Assembly: GCA_024636155.1 (NCBI GenBank) | Contig: JAGXHM010000123.1 | Location: 1 to 49,036, forward strand | Origin: Deltaproteobacteria bacterium | GTDB lineage: Bacteria; Desulfobacterota; Desulfuromonadia; Desulfuromonadales; BM103 | Direction of reading: 5' to 3' | DNA length: 49,036 bases | Position numbers and translations under genes: made by a program | Notes under the pieces: generated by a model | Told to the model about the DNA's origin: nothing | Databases searched by the model: none | What the model saw: only the letters and a program-made list of their open reading frames with translations | In this document: piece after piece, positions 42,871-49,036 of the stretch | Numbering within the stretch: the stretch's first letter is position 1 | Layout of the letters: every line of letters starts with the position of its first letter

Positions 42871-43143
42871 ATGAAGAAACTGATGATTGCTGTAATGCTG
42901 GTCGCGTTTACCCTTACCTTCACCCTGGCCTACGCTGCCGACACGGTAACCTATGACAGCAAGAAAGGTGCGGTTACTTTTGACCACAAGGGGCACAGTG
43001 ACAAGATGGATTGTGCCGTCTGCCACGAGGGAACTCCAGCCAAAATTGCCGTGGACAAAGCCGCAGCTCATGGCGTCAGTTGCAAGGACTGCCACAAGAA
43101 GGACGGCGGTCCCACCAAGTGCAACGATTGCCACAAGAAATAA
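42871..43143 (+). CDS. ppcA: Triheme periplasmic cytochrome c7 (PpcA type)
   Basis: PpcA-type cytochromes carry electrons across the periplasm to outer-membrane reductases in metal-reducing Desulfuromonadales. The 90-residue precursor has a Sec signal (cleavage after about residue 22, AYA). The mature part has three CxxCH heme sites (CAVCH 48-52, CKDCH 71-75, CNDCH 84-88) and the extra axial histidines His39, His42 and His67, giving bis-His ligation. GGAGAG precedes ATG 42871. It is a single gene with its own promoter and terminator. Which of several paralogues it is cannot be told. Confidence 0.9.
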   Translation: MKKLMIAVMLVAFTLTFTLAYAADTVTYDSKKGAVTFDHKGHSDKMDCAVCHEGTPAKIAVDKAAAHGVSCKDCHKKDGGPTKCNDCHKK

Positions 43144-43163
43144 AGCCAGCCTTATGCAACCTC

Positions 43164-43193
43164 AAAAGCCTCCCACCCGGGAGGCTTTTGTAT
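43164..43193 (+). terminator. Rho-independent terminator after cytochrome c7
   Basis: AAAAGCCTCCC pairs with GGGAGGCTTTT around ACCC, ending in a TTTTGTATTT tract. Confidence 0.88.
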
Positions 43194-43272
43194 TTCAGCG
43201 TCAACCAAGCGATTTCCTCTATCAACAAAACCATCACACAACGCTTGACGAAGAGACTCATTTGGTCATAAA

Positions 43273-43300
43273 TTGCAGGGAATTTACATTATGATATACT
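43273..43300 (+). promoter_or_regulatory. Sigma-70 promoter for desulfoferrodoxin
   Basis: TTGCAG (43273-43278) and TATACT (43295-43300) are 16 bp apart, 30 bp before the start codon. Confidence 0.5.
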
Positions 43301-43329
43301 CCCGACAACTTCTAACCTTAAGGAGATAA

Positions 43330-43713
43330 ATGATGCCCCAGCTAAATGAAGTTTACAAATGCGAGATGTGCGGCAATATTGTTGAGCTTGTGCATGGCGG
43401 CCCGGGTGCCTTATCCTGCTGCAATCAAAAGATGGTAAAAATGACGGAAAACACAACTGACGCCGCCCAGGAAAAACACGTACCAGTCATCGAAATCAAC
43501 GCCGACAACATCACCGTCAAGGTCGGCAGCGTTCCCCATCCCATGTTGGATGAACATTCCATCGAGTGGATCGAGTTGATTGCCGACGGTAAAGTCTATC
43601 GCCAGAACCTGCAGCCTGGTAAAGCTCCGGAAGCCACCTTTCCCGTCATCGCCCAACAAGTAACCGCTCGTGAGTACTGCAACTTGCACGGTCTCTGGTC
43701 AGCAAAAAGCTAA
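43330..43713 (+). CDS. dfx: Desulfoferrodoxin (superoxide reductase)
   Basis: Dfx reduces superoxide to peroxide without making oxygen, which suits anaerobes. The 127-residue protein has the N-terminal desulforedoxin FeS4 centre (Cys11, Cys14, Cys30, Cys31). The superoxide-reducing centre follows, with its histidines in EKHVPV (His50), PHPM and DEHSIEW, and the C-terminal CNLHGLW (Cys and His). Both centres are complete. AAGGAG precedes ATG 43330, with ATG 43333 as an alternative. Confidence 0.97.
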   Translation: MMPQLNEVYKCEMCGNIVELVHGGPGALSCCNQKMVKMTENTTDAAQEKHVPVIEINADNITVKVGSVPHPMLDEHSIEWIELIADGKVYRQNLQPGKAPEATFPVIAQQVTAREYCNLHGLWSAKS

Positions 43714-43740
43714 TTGTCATAGCAAAAAATCATCATTATG

Positions 43741-43760
43741 GGGGGCACCTTTGTGCCCCC
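43741..43760. terminator. Short GC hairpin after dfx
   Basis: GGGGGCAC pairs with GTGCCCCC around CTTT. There is no T tract, so it may be a stabiliser or a factor-dependent end. Confidence 0.55.
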
Positions 43761-43900
43761 GCCATTAAGACGACTGAGACCCAACAAAAACGATCAGATC
43801 AAAACGGAAAAAAGGATTAATCGGCCGAAGGTTGACCGTTTAGTCAGCAACTGGCAGAATATCCGTGCATTGACATCAACCCACGGAGAGACAGGCCAGC

Positions 43901-44770
43901 GTGAACACAACTTCTCGTCCCAAGCGACTTTTGAAACCCCAGCCCAAAAGCAACCGCACAGCAGCGGATTGGCGACTGCGTCTGCACGAGATCATCTTCG
44001 AGGCCGACACTCCTGCCGGCAAACTCTTCGATATTCTGCTCATCGTTGCCATCATCCTGAGTGTTATCACCGTTATGTTTGACAGTGTTGCCGATATCCA
44101 CGAGCAACATGGCGAGACGCTCTACATCATTGAGTGGTTTTTCACTCTTCTCTTTAGCGTTGAATACATCGCCAGAATCATTTCTCTCAGACATCCGGCG
44201 CACTATGCAAAAAGCTTTTATGGCATCGTCGATCTCATCTCTGTCTTGCCGACTTACCTCAGCCTGCTGCTTCCCGGATCACAATATCTGATGACCATCA
44301 GGATCCTGCGTCTCCTGAGAGTTTTCAGGATCCTCAAGCTGGCACAGTACCTGAATGAATCCGAAATCCTGCTCAAAGCGATGCGCGCCAGCCTTCGTAA
44401 AATTTCAATTTTCCTCTTTGTGATTCTGACCCTGGTTTTGATTTTCGGCTCACTTCTCTACATCATAGAAGGCGATGAAGGCGGCTTCACCTCTATCGGC
44501 ATCTCATGTTACTGGGCTATCACCACCCTGACAACGGTTGGCTATGGTGATATCTCGCCCCAATCGCCGCTAGGTCGCGCAGTTGCCAGCATTATAATGA
44601 TCATGGGTTATGGAGTGATTGCGGTACCGACGGGAATTGTCACAGCAGAACTGGTAGCACCAATTACGGGAAAAGTTTCAACCCAGGCCTGCCCGGATTG
44701 CGGTTCCGAAAAACACAGCTATGATGCTCTGTTCTGTAAATATTGCGGAACCGAATTGAATCCTGACTAA
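43901..44770 (+). CDS. Voltage-sensor-type potassium channel with C-terminal zinc ribbon
   Basis: The 289-residue protein has six membrane helices of the Kv type. The S4 helix RILRLLRVFRILKLAQYL has arginines every third position (Arg134, 137, 140, 143), and the pore has the potassium filter TVGYGD (212-217). A C-terminal CPDCG...CKYCG zinc ribbon (Cys264, 267, 279, 282) follows the last helix, in place of a nucleotide-binding or RCK domain. The start is GTG 43901; the ribosome-binding site is weak (GGAGAGAC some way upstream). The gene stands alone. Confidence 0.9.
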   Translation: MNTTSRPKRLLKPQPKSNRTAADWRLRLHEIIFEADTPAGKLFDILLIVAIILSVITVMFDSVADIHEQHGETLYIIEWFFTLLFSVEYIARIISLRHPAHYAKSFYGIVDLISVLPTYLSLLLPGSQYLMTIRILRLLRVFRILKLAQYLNESEILLKAMRASLRKISIFLFVILTLVLIFGSLLYIIEGDEGGFTSIGISCYWAITTLTTVGYGDISPQSPLGRAVASIIMIMGYGVIAVPTGIVTAELVAPITGKVSTQACPDCGSEKHSYDALFCKYCGTELNPD

Positions 44771-44802
44771 CAGTTTGATGCACGCGCAAAAAAACCATGG
44801 AC

Positions 44803-44878
44803 AGCCACAAGGGCTCCAAGGCACAAAGCTAACCTGCTGAATTTATTTTTTATTCTTGGTGTCTTAGGGTCTTGGCGG
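44803..44878. repeat. CACAGAG-class imperfect palindrome, copy 4 (degenerate)
   Basis: CCACAAGGGCTCCAAGGCAC faces GGTGTCTTAGGGTCTTGGCGG. It is less regular than the other copies and is the main content of the 320-bp gap between the K+ channel and the FKBP genes; the rest of that gap shows nothing I can name. Confidence 0.5.
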
Positions 44879-45045
44879 CGCGCACCCTGCTTTTGCGCGA
44901 GCTTCACAATTTGCAGACTCAGCCTTCAAGCTTCATACTATCGAGAAAACTTTTCCGTCGCAAGGAACATCCCGCCAGCGTGTTAGCGTGACACCTCACA
45001 CGAATCAACGAGCAAAGCTGTTTTTATACTTACACCGCACAACGG

Positions 45046-45074
45046 AAAAGGGCCGCCTGGAAAGGCGGCCCCGG
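45046..45074 (-). terminator. Rho-independent terminator of the FKBP operon
   Basis: On the - strand GGGCCGCCT pairs with AGGCGGCCC around TTCC and is followed by TTTTCC. It lies just after the SlyD-like stop. Confidence 0.85.
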
Positions 45075-45090
45075 TCATTTAACGATTGGT

Positions 45091-45534
45091 TCAGACAAAT
45101 TCTAGCATCTCAATCTCAAAATGCAGTTCTTTACCCGCCAACGGGTGGTTGCCATCAAGGGTCACTATAGCATCAGAAAGTTCCACAACCTGAACCTCCA
45201 GAGTCTGGCCATCTTCCAGACTAACCTCAAGCATACTGCCAAGAACCAGTTTTTCACTGTCCGGGATCAGATGCCGCTCTACCTCAGCGACCATCTCCGG
45301 CACGTGAGCGCCGTAACCATTTTCCGGGGCAATCACAACCTTGCAGCCCTCCCCCGGCTTCAGGCCGACAACGGCCTGGTCAAACCCTGGGATAACTTGC
45401 TCGGCACCGACAGTGAACTCAAGAGGCTCACGTCCTTCTGAAGAGTCGAACGTAGAACCATTCTCAAAGCGGCCAGTATAATTGACCCGAATCTGGTCGC
45501 CAGCAGCAACAACGCGTTCCTTCTGGCCACTCAT
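45091..45534 (-). CDS. SlyD-like FKBP-type peptidyl-prolyl isomerase
   Basis: The 147-residue protein has an FKBP core split by an insert-in-flap chaperone domain (about 72-125), as in SlyD: NYTGRFENGSTFDSSEGREPLEFTVG, then VIPGFDQAVVGLKPGE, and after the insert GNHPLAGKELHFEIEML. It lacks the His-rich metal-binding tail of E. coli SlyD. Its ATG overlaps the stop of the upstream FKBP gene by one base (TGATG), so the two are co-translated. Confidence 0.9.
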   Translation of the reverse strand: MSGQKERVVAAGDQIRVNYTGRFENGSTFDSSEGREPLEFTVGAEQVIPGFDQAVVGLKPGEGCKVVIAPENGYGAHVPEMVAEVERHLIPDSEKLVLGSMLEVSLEDGQTLEVQVVELSDAIVTLDGNHPLAGKELHFEIEMLEFV

Positions 45535-46250
45535 CAGTTCGATCCTTTTTCCACGCTGATCAGCTCCACATCAAAGATCAGGGTTGCATTGGGACCGATA
45601 TCCTGACCTGCACCACGCTCGCCATACGCAAGCTCGGCGGGGATGACAAGCTGCCATTTCGCGCCAGGACTCATTAACTGCAACGCCTCAGTCCAGCCGG
45701 CAATGACGCCGCCAACAGGAAAGGTTGCCGGTTGGCCACGATCGTACGAGCTATCAAACTGAGTGCCGTCGACGAGAGTGCCACGGTAATGCACAGTTGC
45801 GACATCTGCTGCTCCTGGCGAGTCACCCTTGCCTGGCTCAAGGACCTTGTACTGCAGGCCACTTTCGGTGACCACAACACCTTCCTGTTTAGCGTTTTCA
45901 GCCAGGAAGGCTTCTCCTTCCGCCTGGTTCTTCGCCACCATACCTTCCATCTCGGCAGCCATCTTGGCCTGCATCTCCTGCTGGAAGGTCTGGATCTCAG
46001 CAACCATCTCCTCTTCTGTGAGGCGCAACTCCTTACCGGTCAGGCTATCTTTCATTCCCATCAAGAGGATATCAGCGTCGACATCCATCTTCTGAGTTTT
46101 AAAATCCTGGCCGATATTCACACCAATCGTATAGCTGATACGGCTTTTCGGCGTATCCAACGTAACTTCTGGAGCAACTTTAATCTCTTCGGCGGCACAG
46201 CCGATAACAAACATCAGTAGAAACATCACGGAAATCAATCTGAAGTACAT
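45534..46250 (-). CDS. FkpA/Mip-type FKBP lipoprotein
   Basis: The 238-residue protein has a lipoprotein signal ending FVIGC (Cys18), an N-terminal helical dimerisation region (about 35-120, with a long charged helix EEEMVAEIQTFQQEMQAKMAAEMEG) and an FKBP domain (about 130-235) with VHYRGTLVDGTQFDSSYDRG, FPVGGVIAGWTEALQLM and IPAELAYGERGAG. It probably folds exported proteins in the periplasm. The mature part lies outside the cytoplasm, whereas the next gene encodes a cytoplasmic isomerase, an odd pairing within one operon. Confidence 0.92.
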   Translation of the reverse strand: MYFRLISVMFLLMFVIGCAAEEIKVAPEVTLDTPKSRISYTIGVNIGQDFKTQKMDVDADILLMGMKDSLTGKELRLTEEEMVAEIQTFQQEMQAKMAAEMEGMVAKNQAEGEAFLAENAKQEGVVVTESGLQYKVLEPGKGDSPGAADVATVHYRGTLVDGTQFDSSYDRGQPATFPVGGVIAGWTEALQLMSPGAKWQLVIPAELAYGERGAGQDIGPNATLIFDVELISVEKGSN

Positions 46251-46349
46251 AGGGAATCCTCTCTTAGATAGTGTTTATGGAATCAAGCAGTAAAGATAAC
46301 CACGAGCCAGTTCAGTGTCAACACAAACCAGCAGAAAAAAACGTCCACG

Positions 46350-47510
46350 TCATAGCGCGACAGCATTCTGTTCTGTACGTAAGATGGCGGCCAGGCGTGA
46401 CAAGCGCACCGCTAACAGCAGTGCGATCAACACAACAACAATCAGCACGGTTATGAAGCCACCCCAACCGAAACCTCGATAGGCATAACCGGGGAGGTAG
46501 GAACCGACCGCACCACCGCCATAGTAAAAAGCAACGTACAGTCCATTGACTACACCCTTGTGCTGTGAAATGTGCCGATTCAGGTAACCGGTTGCCGTGG
46601 CATGGGTCAGGAACGAGGCTCCGCAGAGCAAAAACATGCCGCCAACCAGGGCCGCGACCTGCGGTACAGTCATAACCAGCAGGGCAATGACAAAAAAGAC
46701 CAGACCACCGACCATGACCCGTTCCGCACCACCAAAGCGTTGGTGGATGCGCACCGCATTTAACGAGACGACGATCCCCATCAAGTAACCGGAGTAAGCC
46801 AGACCAATGCGGAACTCATCGGCATTGGGACTCAGCTCCGTCAAACGGAAAGGCAGATAGTTCATCATGGCGGCGAAAGCCAGAAAAAAGCAAAAGACCA
46901 TGGCGTAGGCGGTTCGTACCATGGGGTCGGCCAGCACCTTACCGACAGCTTTCAGATTGGGGCGTGCGACCTTCACAGAACCAGCATCAGCAATACGACC
47001 CAACCAGAACCAGGCAACGAGCAAACCAAAACCGAGCAAGAGAAAGCTGAAACGCCAGTGCAGCAGACTGGCAATCAAGCCCGAGAGAGCACGGCCCGCG
47101 AATCCGCCGAGGATTGTCGCGGCAATGTACCAGGCCATAGCCCGGGCCATGTCATTCTTCGCCGTAACCTGCGAGGTATAGGTCATCAACGACGTCAGCA
47201 TCGCCGGTATCAACAAGCCCTGAAGCAACCGTATCACCATCAACCAGGCAAAGGGTTCGACAACGAACATCAAACCCTCGGTGACGGCCAGAAGTAATAC
47301 TGCCAGGCGCAACATGCGTCGTGCCGAAATCGTTTCGAGTAAGGCCCCGTAAAAGAGCGGCGCGAGACTTAAAGGGATAAAGGCAATGGTGGTCAACAGA
47401 GCGGCCGTTTCTCTGGCGATGCCGAACTCGACACTCAAAAACGGCAATAACGGCTGCGGCAGATAAAGGGCAGAAAGCGCCAGAATTGTGGTAAAGAGAA
47501 TCGCGGCCAT
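46350..47510 (-). CDS. MFS transporter (YnfM/Bcr-like)
   Basis: The 386-residue protein has about 12 membrane helices. It resembles the YnfM-type drug-efflux-like branch in having a short N-terminus, LPQPLLPFLSVEFGIARETAALLTT and TATGYLNRHISQHKGVVNGLYVAFYYGGGAVGSYLPG. The substrate is unknown. Its start codon is 4 bp after the M48 protease stop, so the two genes are cotranscribed. Confidence 0.88.
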   Translation of the reverse strand: MAAILFTTILALSALYLPQPLLPFLSVEFGIARETAALLTTIAFIPLSLAPLFYGALLETISARRMLRLAVLLLAVTEGLMFVVEPFAWLMVIRLLQGLLIPAMLTSLMTYTSQVTAKNDMARAMAWYIAATILGGFAGRALSGLIASLLHWRFSFLLLGFGLLVAWFWLGRIADAGSVKVARPNLKAVGKVLADPMVRTAYAMVFCFFLAFAAMMNYLPFRLTELSPNADEFRIGLAYSGYLMGIVVSLNAVRIHQRFGGAERVMVGGLVFFVIALLVMTVPQVAALVGGMFLLCGASFLTHATATGYLNRHISQHKGVVNGLYVAFYYGGGAVGSYLPGYAYRGFGWGGFITVLIVVVLIALLLAVRLSRLAAILRTEQNAVAL

Positions 47511-47514
47511 GGCC

Positions 47515-48759
47515 CTAGCTCTGCTTATTGTCGCCGGACAGCCGAGCTATCCTGGCAACCACCGGTGGATGTGAATAGTAGAACCAGGCATAGAGAGGAT
47601 GTGGATGAAGATTGCTCAGGTTTTCTTTGCTGAGCTTGACCAGAGCCCGGGCCAGAGGCAAGGGGTCACCGGTCAGCTCGCAGGCGAAGTGATCCGCCTG
47701 CCACTCATGCCGGCGAGAAAGCCCACTTGAAAGCGGCGTCAGGGGAAAGCTGGCGAGGCTGGCGAGGAATCCAAGCAGAAACACCTGGCCGACAAAGCTG
47801 AGCTGGTCAAGACCGAACCAGTTTGCCAACCCACCCCAACTGAGCAATTGCCAAGCCAGCCAGCAGACCGCCAAAGAGACAAGTTCCATAGTCAGCAGAC
47901 GCTTCCAGATGTGCCCCAGTTTCCAGTGACCGGCCTCATGAGCCAGAATACCGATGATCTCGTCATCACTCATCTGCTCGAGCAGGGTATCGAAAAGGAC
48001 GATGCGTTTGACACGACCAATGCCGGTGAAATAGGCGTTTGAATGTTTGCTGCGCCGTGAAGCATCAACCTGTTGAACCCGATCAACCTGCAATCCAGCC
48101 TGGCCCATGACGACCTTGACCCGCTCTGCCAGCTCTTCTTTTTGCAGCGGTTGAAACTTAAAGAAAAGCGGTTCAATCAACACCGGAGAGAGATACATCA
48201 ACAGTAACGTAATCAAGGCAAGAAAGCCCCAGACCCAAAGCCACCAGCTATTCGGACTGGCCTGTACCAAGGCGAGAGCTCCAGCCGTAATCAAGGACAA
48301 CAGGAGACAACCGAGGGCAAGAGACTTCAGCAGATCAGTAAGCCAGATTCGCGGCGTTGAAGTGTTGAATTGAAAACGTTCTTCCAGAACAAAGGTCCGA
48401 TACAGGCTGAAAGGCACGTCAAGGGCTGCCTGGATCAGAGTCAGACCAAGCACAAACAACACACCCTGAACAACGAAGGATGCAGTCAACTCGCGGATCC
48501 AGCTGTCGTACCAATCGATCAGGCCGCCGAAAAGAAAGAGCAGCAGCAACACGCTGCCAAAAAGCGACTCAATCAATCCAACCTGGCTGTTCGCCAAAGT
48601 GTAGTCCGAAGTTTTTGCGAGCAACTTCTGATCAACAACCTCGGCAAAACCAGCAGGCACTTTGCGGCCATGCTGCCGCAGATGCTGTAGGTTCAGATGA
48701 CGTAGCCAGAGTCGAAAAGCAAAAACCAGAAGATAGAGAGCGAGCAGAAGCCATTTCAT
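47515..48759 (-). CDS. M48 (Ste24-like) membrane metalloprotease
   Basis: The 414-residue protein is a multi-pass protease of the CAAX prenyl protease 1 type. It has about seven membrane helices, the zinc motif HEAGH near residue 275 (ILAHEAGHWKLGHIWKR) and the third-ligand EWQADHFA further on. The N-terminal part LYRTFVLEERFQFNTSTPRIW is typical of the family. In bacteria its role is probably membrane-protein quality control. The start at ATG 48759 (MKWLLLALYLL) is preferred over a longer TTG reading from 48804. Confidence 0.92.
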   Translation of the reverse strand: MKWLLLALYLLVFAFRLWLRHLNLQHLRQHGRKVPAGFAEVVDQKLLAKTSDYTLANSQVGLIESLFGSVLLLLFLFGGLIDWYDSWIRELTASFVVQGVLFVLGLTLIQAALDVPFSLYRTFVLEERFQFNTSTPRIWLTDLLKSLALGCLLLSLITAGALALVQASPNSWWLWVWGFLALITLLLMYLSPVLIEPLFFKFQPLQKEELAERVKVVMGQAGLQVDRVQQVDASRRSKHSNAYFTGIGRVKRIVLFDTLLEQMSDDEIIGILAHEAGHWKLGHIWKRLLTMELVSLAVCWLAWQLLSWGGLANWFGLDQLSFVGQVFLLGFLASLASFPLTPLSSGLSRRHEWQADHFACELTGDPLPLARALVKLSKENLSNLHPHPLYAWFYYSHPPVVARIARLSGDNKQS

Positions 48760-48837
48760 GGTGTGAATGATAACAAAAGATGAGGCGCGTGGCGAGTAGC
48801 GCAAAACAAGAGAGGATGTTCAGATGCTTTAAGCTTT

Positions 48838-48866
48838 GATTTTATCCTGTTCATCCTGTCCATCCC
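48838..48866 (+). repeat. TCCTGTTCATCCTGTCCATCC-type repeat
   Basis: This stretch, TTTTATCCTGTTCATCCTGTCCATCC, has the internal near-repeats (CCTGTTCAT, CCTGTCCAT) of a short intergenic element I recall from many environmental bacterial genomes. Only one copy is in the window. Confidence 0.4.
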
Positions 48867-48879
48867 TCGCACCCTTTTT

Positions 48880-49036
48880 CTAACTAGTGTCCATTCGGAA
48901 ACTCCAGATAGGTTCCGCGTAAGTTTCTGATTTGGAAACCAGCATTTTTTCGCAAGGTCAAGGAAATCAAGTATTTGAGCGGAGGCGTAGCACTTTACGC
49001 CGCACAATCAAATGCGCAGATTGACGCCGAGATTGC
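48880..49036 (+). repeat. Family B dispersed repeat, copy 2 (cut by window end)
   Basis: It is aligned end to end with 884-1039, including the CTAACTAGTG start, the TCGCAAG(A/G)TCAAGGAAATCAAG block and the GCGGAGGCGTA...TACGCCGC hairpin, with about a dozen differences. The right end lies beyond the window. Confidence 0.8.

Noticed and set aside
1-49036. tRNA, rRNA or phage genes
   Set aside because: No cloverleaf-like T-loop sequences, rRNA blocks, integrases or structural phage genes were recognised on either strand.

Overview
This window reads as chromosomal DNA of a free-living, anaerobic or microaerophilic deltaproteobacterium of the Desulfuromonadales (Geobacter/Desulfuromonas/Pelobacter group). 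The evidence is a triheme PpcA-type periplasmic cytochrome c7, a desulfoferrodoxin (superoxide reductase), an acetate-type sodium:solute symporter with its DUF4212 partner and a divergent CBS/DUF294 gene, an AcnA-type aconitase, DUF362 iron-sulfur proteins, an Rrf2-cysK pair, and many membrane proteins of unknown function. The taxonomic call is inference from gene content. I saw no rRNA, tRNA, CRISPR array, phage module or intact transposase.

Layout. 1-7.1 kb: a Cys-cluster protein, a HIT protein, histidine biosynthesis genes hisI and hisG, a degenerate sensor-kinase-like protein, a DUF1847 protein and a quinone oxidoreductase. 7.3-12.5 kb: a TRAP transporter operon (dctPQM, keto-acid type) running directly into a polyphosphate glucokinase and an MFS permease. 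12.6-20.7 kb: mostly + strand housekeeping genes (LysA-type decarboxylase, rsmE, Rrf2 regulator, cysK, larE, nuclease, tag, ABM-domain protein), with one flavin-reductase-like gene on the - strand. 20.7-26.5 kb: acnA (-), an MscS channel, a BamE-like lipoprotein and a DUF362/ferredoxin protein.

26.5-36.8 kb is the most unusual part. It is a - strand cluster that starts with a large membrane protein carrying a spermidine-synthase-like domain. Three exported three-domain beta-sandwich proteins (here called A1, A2, A3) then alternate with three exported beta-helix proteins (B1, B2, B3), and the cluster ends with a Tat-exported DUF362 protein. Four consecutive A/B junctions overlap by 4 or 26 bp, which implies translational coupling and matched dosage. 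I know of no characterised system with this layout, and its function is unknown.

37.1-49 kb: glyoxalase I, the symporter/DUF4212 pair facing a CBS-DUF294 gene broken by a one-base frameshift, a small lipoprotein, the cytochrome c7, desulfoferrodoxin, a voltage-sensor-type K+ channel with a C-terminal zinc ribbon, two FKBP prolyl isomerases, an MFS permease and an M48 (Ste24-like) membrane protease.

Several families of short non-coding repeats sit between the genes. Family A (about 165 bp, inverted ends, three copies) lies just after genes and in one case supplies the C-terminus of MscS. Family B (about 190 bp) has two copies, the second cut by the window end. Imperfect palindromes of the CACAGAG...CTCTGTG type occur at four places, including inside the his gene pair and twice inside the A/B cluster.
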